Made by a program: the position numbers and the translations under genes. A model generated the notes under the pieces. That model searched no databases. It had not been told where the DNA came from and saw only the letters and a program-made list of their open reading frames with translations. A stretch of 64,000 nt of DNA from Reticulitermes lucifugus (lineage: Eukaryota; Arthropoda; Insecta; Blattodea; Rhinotermitidae): assembly GCA_026260175.1 (NCBI GenBank), contig JAKCWW010000756.1:123-64122 (forward strand), read 5' to 3'. Position 1 is the first letter of the stretch; every line of letters starts with the position of its first letter. Positions 26,085-37,080 of this stretch are shown in pieces.

Positions 26085-26255
26085 ACGATGAGTGGTCGGG
26101 TCAGCTACACGCCGCAGCTGCTGTACCGCCGGGGGAAGAGATTCCGGCACCCATTCATTACGCTGCATGGGTCCCATAGTTTGGGCGTGATAACGGGAAG
26201 AATCTCTGTCCGTATCGGGAATCGAGCCCCAGGCGTTTAACGCGTAGTAGCTTAC
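26085..26255 (-). mobile_element. tRNA-derived SINE-like fragment
   Basis: On the minus strand there is a tRNA-like head with B-box-like GGCTCGATTCCCGATAC (complement of about 26214-26230) and an upstream A-box-like TAGTAAGCTACTACG. It is followed by body sequence with CTTCCCCCGGCGG, comparable to the CTGGGGGATAAAGGCGG of the 51184 SINE. No target-site duplication was found. Confidence 0.5.
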
Positions 26256-27737
26256 TACAATGGCAAATATCCCGAATAATTAATAGTAGTTTTGGATCAC
26301 AAATGAGCATTTGGCGGCGAGTCATGCAAAATTATTAAAATCGCATTTGGAAAATATGTCCTCCAGATTGGGGTAGTTCATAAAGGTTTCGTATCGTCTT
26401 TAAATATACCCGTTCTTAAAAGAGTTAAATGGTTCGATGTTGGTAGGAATATGGTAAATGACGGGTGGGCGTGCAAAGTGTGTTTAAGTCCACAAACAGC
26501 GAAAATCGAGTTTTCGTAAAACGTAGAAATATAACGTGGAAAGTAAAGCTCGTACTCTGCAAACATTGTTTTTAGTGTACAGAAGCGGAACTGTAACGGA
26601 TTACCTTAATTTCAGAAACTGCTGGAAAGAAAATTTTTATTTTTATTCGGATAGTCTCGAACAGTTACAGTCCACAGTCAACGCAGAAGAAACGCTTCTT
26701 CCCGTATTTCAGTTCTGCACAGTTCTTGTAAACCGGCGTAATGGCACGACAAATGCCGAATCATATCAAGTAACTACGCCGTATAGCTGAACCAAGAACT
26801 TTCGTCTCTTCATTGCGGGGAAGCTCTTTGGGTTCCCGCCCAGAACTTCATTACCGAAGAGACAGAAGGAAAATCCTGCTGACAGGAACAGAAAGGTGTG
26901 AACTCCCTGCAGTCATAGATGACTTGACTCTCCAAGTGGTGTCTGGTGATGGAGGCAAGTCCCCTACTTTCCATAGGCAAGAGCTTCCAGATGATAAGAA
27001 GGTGCATAATAGAGACGAAAAGTTTTTGGTTCTGTCATATGTTGCAGCCAGTTGATCCAAATATGATTCAGGGTTTGTTCGCTGTTTGTACATTTTTACT
27101 GCAAGCCTTATGTGACAACCGTATGTTAATGTTGAAGCTTAGGCATTGTGGAATTGGATTGGATTGTATTGACGTTTCAGATATCCTTTCTGTGTTCATT
27201 ATGAAGACCATGTTACTACTACCCCGTGACCCTTAATGATGTTTGGACCTACATTCCCCCTGTTTGGGCGTTGAACGATATTGGGAAGTTTGTTCATCCC
27301 TGGAACAGTGAAGGACAACAGCCCAAAAGCCTTATGGTGGTAGTAGTTGTCTGTACTTGTAGTGGCACTGACAGCTGGAGACGCAAAGCGTCTGCTCGTT
27401 ATGAAACGGCTGATTCCACCTGCTGGGTATGGAGATTCTGGGGTACCACAGACCTCTCCTGGCTCCACCTGTCTAGGGAAGATGTAATTAAAGTTTTCTA
27501 GCAGGGCAGCGGGAAACGTTGAAACTTTATACAGTTTTGTTCTTCCAGGGCCAAGAAATTTACCCAGTTCGAACGAAATTGGGCTGTGACGTTACGAGTT
27601 CCAGAGTTCACCCCTAATCGGATCGAGTGAGCGTAATGCTAGCTTCCAATTTGTACTTGCTTTCTTAAAATCGACTTTGGTTACTTGTAATAAAACTACA
27701 GTTGGGTGTTCATTACACATTCCAATTAGTGAATTAG
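26256..27737. other. Unassigned stretch of 1.5 kb
   Basis: Overlapping frames of 65-96 codons on both strands at 26810-27500 show no motif. A decayed transposon is possible but not shown. Confidence 0.35.
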
Positions 27738-27975
27738 ACAACTCCATGGAGCAGTCCTTGAGAAGCTAATGGTCACTCCACTGTAAAAGAAATTTTGGCC
27801 CTTCTATCTAACCGTGCCCGCCGAGCTAGCCAGTGGACTCATTTCTAAGCCGATTGAATCCACTCCTCACCCTGCAACCCTACTGCTGCAAGTTCCATAT
27901 TAATAGTATCCTCTTTATTATTATGCTTTCGTGTTTGCCACAGTTTTCGAAGTGATCTCTTTCCAGGGTTTGCTG
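27738..27975 (-). mobile_element. LINE 3'-end fragment, diverged
   Basis: It starts with the characteristic AACTCCATGGAGCAGTCC terminus (27739-27756) and follows the block order of the best copy through the TCCATATTAATAGTATCCTC block. Confidence 0.7.
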
Positions 27976-28570
27976 TCGAACGTTTGCTAGTGTAGAAGGT
28001 ACAGGATTGCTAGCATTATGTTTTTGTAAGATATTTGCGTAAATGAACATTCCTTATGACACAAAGTACACACAGACAATAAACAGTTTGGATAGTATGG
28101 TAACATTAAGTATTGTATACTCTTTGAATATGAAGAGATTTAATTATAAGCTAGTTGTACAATCCTTACAACTCTGAAGATTCGGCGTTTTCTGCCCAAC
28201 TTGAGTTGGCATTCTTGCTTCATTTTCGGGTGGTATCCGGCCTTAATGTCGTTTGAGCGACAGGTTATTCTCACATGTTTATCACTTTACGTGGTCCTTT
28301 AAAGCAAGTTCTGGGACAATATTTAATGTCGGTCAGAATGCCCCCACCCCATTTTTTCAACCCAGCAGTCGACATGCTGTCGTACCTCATTTGACTGTTC
28401 ACGTATATTGCGATTTACACCGTTTTAAACATACATCAAGACAGTTTTAAATTATTTACTTGCAGTTGCTACTACCGGGGACTCACTCTTGCTTCACAAA
28501 CTTGTCTGGCTGATGAAGGAATTCCTGGCCTTTTACGAAAGTACGCCAGAGCCGGATGCCGACTATTTTC
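27976..28570. other. Unassigned stretch
   Basis: Nothing recognised. Confidence 0.4.
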
Positions 28571-28970
28571 TTGAATTAGATTCAGTCCATAATCTTATAC
28601 ACCATTTATTTATAATTCCTTTCTTTTAGTATTGCCGTTCCATCCACGCGCAATCCTCGCAAATGGCCACTTCATTCTAGCCGTTGCGAATAAAATGTTT
28701 TGTGTATTCCTCTTTTCCACCATGCCCTGCCCATCCCATTCTCCTCGATTTGATAGGTCGTAGTGGTGAGGAGCACAATTTATGAAGCTTGTAATTATAT
28801 ATTGTTTCTCCCCAGCGTCGTGTTTCTCCTGTGTCTTAGGTCCAAGTACGTATATTGCCCTCTGCGCCCTGTTCTCATACACTCCTTCACACGGGTCCGA
28901 GATGAGTGTAAGACTCCAATTTTCACATCCGTATGAAGTAGGAGGTCACATCATTGTTCGTTTACTTTAG
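28571..28970 (-). mobile_element. LINE fragment, upstream part of the 3' coding end
   Basis: The minus-strand frame reads YENRAQRAIYVLGPK and continues to the CCTGCCCATCCCATTCTCC block (28726-28744), which encodes the RMRWAGHV region in intact elements. This matches the VFENKVLRKIFGPKRDE type of C-terminal segment in insect LINE polyproteins. The frame is broken. The terminal 3' part seen in other copies is largely missing. Confidence 0.7.
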
Positions 28971-29082
28971 CCTTCATGCTGTTATGTGGAGGACGTGGAC
29001 ATGCAAATGTTTTAAGCTGAGTGGTAGCAAACATCCCCAGACGTATCTTTCAGTGTGATTTTAGATTTGTTACTAATATATG
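28971..29082. other. Short spacer
   Basis: Nothing recognised. Confidence 0.4.
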
Positions 29083-29215
29083 AACCCTGCGAGACTTGAG
29101 GTTCTCACAGCAGTGTTAATGTTGATCCAAGTTTTCTGGCATATTACACCACGTAGAAGGGTAAATATACCGATGTTTCGGAGGCAGTGCTCTCCGAAAC
29201 ATCATAAACTATTTA
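29083..29215 (+). repeat. 'VTPCxLV' interspersed repeat fragment
   Basis: The translation reads ARLEVLTAVLMLIQVFWHITPRRRVN, matching the start of the repeat seen at 11688 and 53110. The final part, 29173-29202, is itself palindromic (ATGTTTCGGA…TCCGAAACAT). Confidence 0.6.
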
Positions 29216-29278
29216 CCGGTCGACACGACGTAACATCCTACAAGGTCGGAATCTGTGTGAACCTTTCTGCTCTGACTT

Positions 29279-29548
29279 TTTTTTTTCTGTGGCGCTACAG
29301 GCCACATCGGGCTTCGGCCACATTGTTGAGGTTTGTGGATCACGCACACAAACACACACACACGCACACACAGACAGTAAGGCTTCTCGCTGAACGAGTG
29401 ACCAGCCCGTCGCAGAGGCCGCTACCTGCACATCACACAACAAACACAAGAGACGAAAATAAGTGCCCTCAGCGGATTCGAAACCGCGATCCCAGCAATC
29501 AAGCACCTGCAGACCTGCCCCTTAGACTGCACGGCCACCGGGTTGGCT
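29279..29548 (-). mobile_element. tRNA-derived SINE (family 1), diverged
   Basis: The minus strand starts AGCCAACCCGGTGGCCGTGC, with box A, followed by B-box-like GGTTTCGAATCCGC (complement of 29477-29490). It ends CTGTAGCGCCACAG plus an A-run (T-run 29279-29288). It contains a (CA)n microsatellite at 29341-29376. No target-site duplication was found. Confidence 0.7.
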
Positions 29549-30235
29549 AGTAGCCTAATATACTAGGTTAAAATTTGGAGTTGTTTAATACGCCGAAGTA
29601 GAATTATATAGGCGTTTCCTTCATGTTGAGCTCGTGTCAAGTGAGATACATGTTACAAAGAGTACCATAATACCGTTCATAATAACTTCAGGTTCCGCAA
29701 TTGGATTTGGATCACACACATTAGCATATCGTGAGTCACTGATGGTATGCACATCACTGACGTAGAATTCATGTGAAGGCCGGAAAGTCTCTGCTGCTTC
29801 AGCTTTGTCGATTAATCGTGTAACCAAGTGCATTGGATTCTGTTCTCTAGTTTATAGCTACGGGTACAACACTTTCAAGTTTCTTCCATATGCTTGCCTC
29901 CACTTTTTCATCGGTTCGTGATTTTGGGTCCGTTCAGTGAATGAAATACTAAAAAGAAAAAACAAGTAAAGATGTCGCATTTCAGTAAGTCATGGGCAAA
30001 AAGAGAGAAGTTCTGTCATATGTGACTTCGTATGAACACTGAAGTAACTTCCGGTGTCCACGGCATAACGGAAACCAGCATAACACAACGTTTCCGCCTC
30101 GAAGCCTGGAAGAAATGTGAATTATTAGTAGATTTGTGTTATAAATTTCGTGGCAAACCAAAAAGAAAAGATGACAGAAAAAACTGTTTGTGTTTGTAAG
30201 ATTTTAGGCTCTCACGGCGATGTAGTTGAGAATTA
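29549..30235. other. Unassigned stretch
   Basis: Nothing recognised up to about 30139, where a minus-strand frame begins to resemble the tail of the VTPC-type repeat (TLGTTHPKSQRHIQGDLNSQLHRRESLKSYK). Confidence 0.35.
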
Positions 30236-30359
30236 AGGTCTCCTTGGATGTGACGCTGTGATTTTGGGTGAGTGGTTCCCAACGTCTGAAAGAACTCTGT
30301 GCCTTCGAAACCTTGGGAACCACTCACCCAAAGACACAGCGTCTAACATCCCAGAAGAC
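30236..30359. repeat. Inverted repeat with about 46-base arms
   Basis: Arms 30236-30281 and 30314-30359 are imperfect reverse complements. The inner 30 bases (30252-30281 and 30314-30343), around GGGTGAGTGGTTCCCA, differ at only two positions. The loop is 32 bases. It probably formed from two opposed copies of the VTPC-type repeat. Confidence 0.8.
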
Positions 30360-31369
30360 CTGATTCCTCTTCGTGCGTCCTATTTACTTGACCATTCGAA
30401 GAGACTGAGGCGGGCTTCTCGTGGCGTAGACATTTTAGTCGACTACCTGAAATTGAATTTTTTAGTGTGCGGTCTGCGCACAGTGTGTATGATTGCGAAC
30501 GCTTGATGGGGAGATAATGACTCTCCGTCCGTGTATTTCATTTCTGAAACTGCTGGGCGGACTTTGATGAAGTTTGGTTTGTGGTGGCTGTGGGGCTGTA
30601 CGCTGCACGAAACGTTTGCAAGTGAATTTTGGTTTGTATCTGTCCAGTATGAGCAGAAGTTTGCGAATAAGTTATGTAGATGGAAAGCTTTACAAGTAGG
30701 CTACAGTCTGGACGACGGAGGAGTGTGCTTCAATTCGCGGCCGGGGCAACGGATGTTGCTGTTCTCCAAAGAGTCCGTATCGGCTGTGGAGCCTAATCCA
30801 GCCACCTGTTCATTGGAGCAGCGAATAAAGCGGCCTGGGGCGTTATTCATTAACACAAACTACGGTGGAAATGTCAATGTTACTATGACAGGGTCTTTCC
30901 TAAAATTAATTGTACTGACGTACTGAATCAGATTACTGATTAATTATGAAAATCTGGTGAGCATATTGTTGTCGATCAAAAGCAGGACAACAGATGTATC
31001 AGAAAATGCGAAAGGATATGAAGTCACGCCTCTTTAGTTTTGAATGACCCCTGTCGCTATTCACTTCTCGTCGGGTCACTTTTGCTCACACCAGGCCCAC
31101 TTACCGCCTGTTCCCACACAGCTCATCGGAGAGTTCGTGAGGCCCCCACCAGTCATCTGCATTCATTGTGCGGATTTGTGTACGATCCATACGCTAAATA
31201 GTATCCCTACCCAAAGTGTCGTGAATTCCGATGAATATTTCCAGGTGATGCAGTTGTACGCTGTGGAAGACAGTTTAGAAGTAAGTGAAAAGGCATTGAG
31301 TAGATTCCATTTTAGGCAGAAAGAGGACACGAAGAAGACGTGCTGAGGAAAAGTGAAGGAGGTTGTTCC
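30360..31369. other. Unassigned stretch of 1.0 kb
   Basis: The 131-codon plus frame at 30531-30926 has no motif. Its first 50 bases resemble the phrase at 12920 (TTTCTGAAACTGCTGGGCGG…TTTGATGAAGTTTGG), pointing to repeat-derived sequence. Confidence 0.35.
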
Positions 31370-32030
31370 TAGATTGGAGATAACGCCCAAAGAATCTTCG
31401 GCGCATTGCAAAGCATACGGACGCGTCTGCGTCGCCGCGAAGTGTACCACAGCTACTGTATTTTCGTTCATACACGACAACTGCGAACCACAAACTCAAC
31501 GACGCAGATTGTGAAGCAAAACTGGGTTTTATGAACTAGTACCTTCGGGGAGTATATGCTGGGGAAATCGATTCCACATAGTTGTGTTTACGGATGAAGC
31601 TTGGCTTCATGTCACCGGATACGTTGACCGCTCAGAATAAGAGGTACCTTTGTGCGTGGAATTTTATGTTGAGCCATGGAGTGCTATTACGTAATGTTAC
31701 GGTGGTGCAATGAGTGCAGCAAGGATTACTAGGGACGTTTTTTTCAGAGAGCATAGTTTCACACTGTTATGCAACACTACGGCAGCAGTTTTTTGAAAAC
31801 TGTCCGATTGCGAGAGAACACACACACATATATATATATATATCTTCAGGAAGACAGTGAAACAGCTCACGCTGCTAATCGTTCTCAGCGCTCTCTTTAA
31901 ATATGATGAGTAGGAACCTAATATTAACTGCAGTCCATGGAACTAAAACGCGTGCACCCCAGCCCGCCGTAAATTAGAATAGTGGCGATCGCTGCATTGT
32001 CTGCCGTCACGCGAGACTGTCCGAGTGTTG
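31370..32030 (+). mobile_element. Tc1/mariner-superfamily-like DDE transposon, decayed (copy 1)
   Basis: The transposase remnant shows, after frame changes, an N-terminal segment with TANHKLNDADCEAKLGFMN (about 31478-31535) and an intact VFTDEAWLHVTGYVDRS (31584-31637). The DEAW aspartate is a catalytic position in this superfamily. A CYGGAMSAARITRDVFF region follows (about 31697-31745), matching the 'GVWCAVS…GPVFF' stretch. A 3' tail, 31880-32030, is shared with 39790-39950 and 41430-41605. Microsatellite CA/TA at 31825-31846 interrupts it. No terminal inverted repeats were recognised. Confidence 0.75.
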
Positions 32031-32334
32031 AGTGACGTCCCTATATATGTATCATTTAATATGAAACCGTCTCTGGCAGCAGGCCGCCGGACTGCGATTA
32101 GCTGCTGCACTAAATCTACATCGACGTTTTGTTTTCTTGACTCTGCTCACCACATGTTACAGCAGGTGCTGAAATTGACTTTTTTTCAGCTGTCACGAAT
32201 GCTTGACGGCTGGTGAACGCGTTAGTGAAAACATTTGGAAACTGTACCAAATACGTCTCTCATACATTGAAATTGGACTGTTTAAAGTATGTGTCTCTAG
32301 GTATTCGCAGAACCCATTTGAACATACGGAATCA
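32031..32334. other. Spacer, nothing recognised
   Basis: No feature supported. Confidence 0.4.
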
Positions 32335-32500
32335 TGTTGCTTAAATTTTTTGGGTTGTTGCCCGGCGTCAATTTTTGGTGGGTCTTAGGTAAAAAGGTTT
32401 TTACCTAAGACCCTGAAGATGGGACAAACAAGTGATCCCGAAACGTTGGCCATACACCAAAAATTGACGCCGGGCAAAAACCCAAAAATTTTAAGCAACA
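32335..32500. mobile_element. Second foldback element with hammerhead-like motif
   Basis: Outer arms 32335-32380 and 32455-32500 (TGTTGCTTAAA… against …TTTTAAGCAACA) are nearly perfect reverse complements. Between them lies an inner perfect hairpin of 16-base arms, 32380-32395 and 32398-32413, around GGTCTTAGGTAAAAA. Immediately after is CTGAAGAT (32413-32420), a stem GGGA…TCCC (32421-32439) and GAAACG (32440-32445). Sequence is unrelated to the foldback at 2893 outside the motif. Confidence 0.85.
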
Positions 32501-32643
32501 TTACGACCACGGCGGAAGCCTTCAATTACATATACGGATTCATGTTATAAACTTCGCTGAAATGGTTATAGCCTATATTGACACGAGAGGGAGTCCGTTA
32601 CCGTGGTGGGGTATTTGCAGGTTTACATAGATTGTCGTCATTA
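32501..32643. other. Short spacer
   Basis: Nothing recognised. Confidence 0.4.
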
Positions 32644-32698
32644 TACTACTACTACTACCACCACCACTATACTACCACCACCACCACCACTACTATTT
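32644..32698. repeat. (TAC/CCA)n trinucleotide repeat
   Basis: Interleaved TAC and CAC/CCA units. Confidence 0.9.
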
Positions 32699-34220
32699 TA
32701 GTGCATTCTGGGTTGAGCTCTGCACTATGCAGTTGCTGGCTGGATGGCAGTATGTATACAAAGGTTAAAGGTGGATGGTATGTTGCAGTGCGTGGGAGTT
32801 CTGACACAGCATGGAGGATCGCCGAGCAAGTGGCGTACGCCTTTTGATTGAAGGATTGTGCGAATTTCCCATAAAATTGTCCGAAATTGTAGGACTCTAA
32901 CCAAGAAGAATATTAACTCTGTTCTACTGTATTAGTATGTCACTAACATGGTCTGGTATTATGATAATTCATGTATTTTAAGTTACTTTCCGATGATTAG
33001 AAATTAACAATTTGTTACAAAGAACAGTAGTTGCTGGAGGTTACACGAAAACTTTCACAAAATATTTTATAAATTGTTGGTTGTGAGACTTTTCTGGTGT
33101 GATTCTCAGCGTAGTGTAACTCTCTGAGGGTTAATTTTTCATTGCCTGCTTCTCGTTACAAAACGGCTATATTTTCACACATTCATGTGCTCAATATGGG
33201 CCCTGAGTGAAATCGTAGTATGAACCAGATTTCATATTATGGAGGTGGTCACTTCTCACGTTGGCAGGCGTGGGGGGGGGATTTTAAGGGCCAACATACT
33301 AGTATTTTGTACGAGTGGCAAACTTAAAAAAAAAACGCGTGTAAGGCGTGTATTTTTCGTGAATGGGGTTGTTTATCTACACTTTCGAATGGGTCCCTTT
33401 AAAGCAGAATGCCAGTAAACAAGAAATCACGCAAAAATAGCAGAAATGTCTGCTTCACGCGCACTTCTCGCTTCGCCAATGTAACGCGCTTAACTTGTAA
33501 ACATATAGGCCCATGTAGTTAAATAATATACCTGCACATTTGAAATTGATATTTGCGCGAACACAGCTGTGCAAAAAGAAAATGTACAAAACATACGCCG
33601 ATACCAGTACTTGAACACGTAACGCATTACGCAGGATGACCACATGTAGGTTATATCTTGTGCACTGTGTGTACGGGCACTTGTGTACGTGGGGTGATAA
33701 GGGCATGGTATTTTTGTTTCGACCGTGAGGCCGATAAGGTCAACGGTGCAGAACCTGTCCTCAGCAATGCTCTCAGCAGTATTTAACAAGTACGCTAATG
33801 TCAAATGAGCGGAGTGAGTTCTGTGCCATTTCAGTTGTGCCAGTGATGCATTTGTAATCGGATTCTTCGACGAAAAGACAGCAAACGCGGGAAATTGTTC
33901 TGAATGTATATAGTTTTATGAAAACAGAAGTGCAGGATTCAAAAGGACAAGTGAGTGAACATTACAAAAAAAAACAGTTCTTTGTATCGGCTGTTGGGTA
34001 TGGGCCACGTGGGTGAATTTAGATTTTTCGACTTGTCTGCAAACGTTGCAGTTTCCGTCGTAGGGTGAATGAACCTGGACATTATGGTGGGCCATTATGT
34101 AGATCTGACATCGGTTGGTGTGCGGAGGGTGGCAGTCCGATCGGTCGCGCTCCACACACCGGCCCACTGCCAGAACTACGAGTAACTTGTATAAGGACCC
34201 TTGATAACACCCCGTTTCGT
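32699..34220. other. Unassigned stretch of 1.5 kb
   Basis: No gene recognised. The 187-codon minus frame 33916-34479 runs through it and beyond without a motif and contains antisense of the degenerate motif at 34221. Confidence 0.4.
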
Positions 34221-34258
34221 AGACCCTGGGAGGGCAACGACAACTTTTGCCGAAATGT
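34221..34258 (+). repeat. Degenerate CTGAAGATG-stem-CGAAACG motif
   Basis: Here the order is CCCTGGGA, then GGCAA…TTGCC capable of pairing, then GAAATGT. It fits the pattern of the better copies at 3181 and 32413 with substitutions. It is probably a relic of the same kind of element. Confidence 0.4.
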
Positions 34259-35159
34259 CTGGAAATCTTCATTCCTGTGAGTGGCCCATTCCGAAAAGCA
34301 GATCCAACGCATTGAGCACCAGCTGTGGAAGCGTTGTAAAGATTATAAATACGGAAAACAACCGTTGACAGTGCAAAAGAGGGTGAAAGAGGAAAGCACA
34401 TTTTATGTGCGAACCGAGACTCAGAGAAACTGGAGACCAGTCGAAAGTGTTTGTCAACATTCAGAAAAGTTGGAAACACAGTATTGTAAACGACAGCATA
34501 TCATATAATTGAAAATAGACTGAAAGCATGAACAAAACCAGACACTGGAATAAGCAGCAGTAGTAGCAGCAGTAACAGTGAATTTGAGGGATATGAGGGT
34601 GGAATATCAGGGCTTGAAACGAATGATATTACATGCTTGTGATTATTTTTATAAAATAAGGAACGTACTTGAATGATTAAAGAGAATCGCCAGGTACTGC
34701 GGAAAGTATACATCTTGTCCACTGGAGCATTTCACCGGCCCACAAGTACTTTGAGAGCTGTAAGTGGCGTATCCGCATGTGTGGGCGTTGTCGCGACAGT
34801 TCTGCGAAAGTGTGGGCGCAGCTACCACCCACCCGTGGACTTTGTTATTGCTGTCTATGTTTGTATTTACTAATAGGTTAAGTTACTTAACTTCGTACTC
34901 GAAGCAGTACTTCCAGAGGTCGACAAAGGGAGCAGGTGATTTCAGGGAGGGCGGTAATTGCTCCGGAACGAGTTGTTTTGTGCTAACTTTGCGAATGTTT
35001 AGTATTGAATGAACCGTATTAAACAGTATGGTTTGTCTGCGATTAGCAGTAATTAAAATTAGTATCATCGTAGTTCGTTACGTAGATTGATCTTAATGGC
35101 GTCATTGTTCTGAATTCATATGGTATTAAGATTATCGCTACATAAAATTACCAGTGTCA
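34259..35159. other. Unassigned stretch
   Basis: Nothing recognised. A short GCA/GTA run lies at 34549-34575. Confidence 0.4.
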
Positions 35160-35507
35160 CTTCCACAACTGCTCTTAACCTAGAAGCTGTACACATTAGT
35201 AACATTTTAATTTGGTGATCATTTACATGTGCAGGGCATGTAGCACGCGTGCGCGGAGGTGAGAAATGCGCAGAAATTCTTAGGAAACGTAGAGACTGTA
35301 GGTAGACATGCACAGGCGGAAGATAATGTAAAGATGGATGTTAAATAAATAGGATGTGGGGATTTGGTGGGGATGTATGTGACGAAGGTGAGTTTCGGTG
35401 TAGGACTGTTGTGAATAGGGCAGTGAGTGTTATTCCTTACAAGGCAGGGATTCTATTAAACAACAGACTCAGTTTGCCAAGGAGGACCCTGCTCCATGGA
35501 GTTTGTT
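35160..35507 (+). mobile_element. LINE 3'-end fragment, sense orientation
   Basis: The plus strand reads AGHVARVRGGEKCAEILR (about 35233-35286), then EDNVKMDVK (about 35319-35345), then the terminal CCTGCTCCATGGAGTTTG (35488-35505). These are the same landmarks as in the minus-strand copies, in the same order. It is the only clear 3'-end copy on the + strand. The frame is broken. Confidence 0.75.
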
Positions 35508-36491
35508 ATTAAAAATTACAAGCTAATGCTTGTAATATGAAATGTTGGATGTAGACGTAACATAATCTGAACTTAAGCATATAAATTGACTGCAAAATTT
35601 GTAAGTATCAGTTGGTAGTTCTTGCTGGCCACACCGTGTAGGTCAAGTTATTCATAGAACTTATGGTCTAATTGATATATTGTTTCAGGCTTGACAGTGA
35701 GACATAATGTGACGCACAGAAGCATGTTGCTTCTGTAATCGTATGTAAATTCCTCGATTACTAAAAAAGAAAGCGTTTCCATGCACGCGTGTTCGTAATG
35801 CAGAGTATTGACACATTAACAGAGATTGGCGTGGACTGTACCTGTCTGAGATTGTGCGTCTCACTTCCTACGTCGCAAGGAGAAAGGTGCTATTTTTAGT
35901 GGTCTCATTGAGCGTACTGTGTTCTATCTTCCCCTCTTGAGCTCCCTAGTCATTCCACGCGGCAGCATCCTACGTATGTCACTGGCGGTTCCAGGAACCT
36001 AAAAATAATAGGCTTTGTAACTGTACAGTATTTGAATAGTTGCTGCATTTGTATGACACTTCAGCATCCCGTAGAACAGCCTCTGATTAGTACACGGGTG
36101 TTACTTTGCTTCGATAGGTGAATCTCCTTAGCCGCGAGTTTCATTCCCACTTGGAACATGTGCACGGCGGTTTTGGAATAATCATCTACTCGAAATGTTA
36201 CACCATTTTCAAGGTGTCAGCTCGACGTCATCCAAATTTCTGCATCCAGCCGAGTGTCACGTGACAAGCGTCACAAAGAACACGGGTTCTTGTGGTAGGA
36301 TCTTGTCAGCGTGGTAATGAACCTTCGGGTTCTGTAAACGGTATGTATTTCTTGAACAGTCGTGCGCTGTTACGTTACTTCAGGGTCGCTGTCCGATAGC
36401 GTTAATACCCGAATGTACGTAGATCCCGCTAACGCTATTTTTTCTGTCTCTGACAGACACATATACACGCAGACGTGTGCCTACGCACGTG
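35508..36491. other. Unassigned stretch of 1.0 kb
   Basis: Nothing recognised. Confidence 0.4.
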
Positions 36492-36501
36492 TGTATATAT
36501 G

Positions 36502-36538
<37 letters not shown>
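36492..36538. repeat. (TA)n/(TATG)n microsatellite
   Basis: Alternating TA with TATG units at the 5' side. Confidence 0.95.
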
Positions 36539-36540
<2 letters not shown>

Positions 36541-36862
36541 GTTACCGAGAGTTGTTTGATGTGGAACTAATTTATTTTTGTAGCCTACTTCCCTTCTATG
36601 AGGAAAAAAGTATGCGTACGGGATCGCCATGCTGTCTGTGTGTGCCCCCATTTTGAGCGTTTGGATAAGTTGACCGACTTACACGAAATTTTGTGGGAAT
36701 ATTGTACTATTAGACGCTACCCGAATATAGTATGTTTTAATTTGCAGTCGGTAGACAACAGCGTACGCACGAACTTTTGAGGGGGCAGCGAAACTAGCGC
36801 CCCTTAATGTGGGGGTCTTGAACTGATGTACGGTAATATATCGTGGTAAAATATGCAACTTC
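36539..36862. other. Spacer
   Basis: Nothing firmly recognised. A phrase at 36625-36700 resembles the unclassified repeat at 12920. Confidence 0.35.
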
Positions 36863-37066
36863 GCCGATCCCAGTGGCCGCGCGGTCTAAAGCGTGGGTCT
36901 GCGGCCGTTCGTTTGCTGGGATTGTGGGTTCGAATCCCGCCGGGGGGCATGGATGTCTGTCTCTTGTGAATGTTGTGTGTTGTCGGGTAGAGGTATCTGC
37001 GTGGGGCTGATCACTCATCCAGAGGAGGCTCTGGCTTACTAGGGGCTGTTGCGCCATTGAAAAAAG
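36863..37066 (+). mobile_element. tRNA-derived SINE (family 1), best copy
   Basis: The head GCCGATCCCAGTGGCCGCG contains an A-box-like TGGCCGCGCGGTCTAAAG (36873-36890). The B box GGTTCGAATCCCGCC is at 36928-36942. The body ends GGGGCTGTTGCGCCATTG followed by AAAAAAG. A 14-base direct repeat AAATATGCAASTTC flanks it (36849-36862 and 37067-37080, one mismatch). RNA polymerase III boxes and an A-rich tail fit a SINE mobilised by LINE machinery. Confidence 0.88.
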
Positions 37067-37080
37067 AAATATGCAAGTTC

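Noticed and set aside
29080-29550. 156-codon plus-strand open frame
   Set aside because: It is a chance fusion of a VTPC-type repeat fragment with the antisense of a SINE.
33916-34479. 187-codon minus-strand open frame
   Set aside because: No motif, and it is crossed by two other minus frames of similar size in other registers.
36863-36960. Possible functional tRNA gene
   Set aside because: A and B boxes are present, but the flanking target duplication, long body and A-rich tail identify a SINE, and no full cloverleaf with acceptor stem was seen. The same applies to 18396-18499, 10780-10848, 26200-26255 and 51184-51230.
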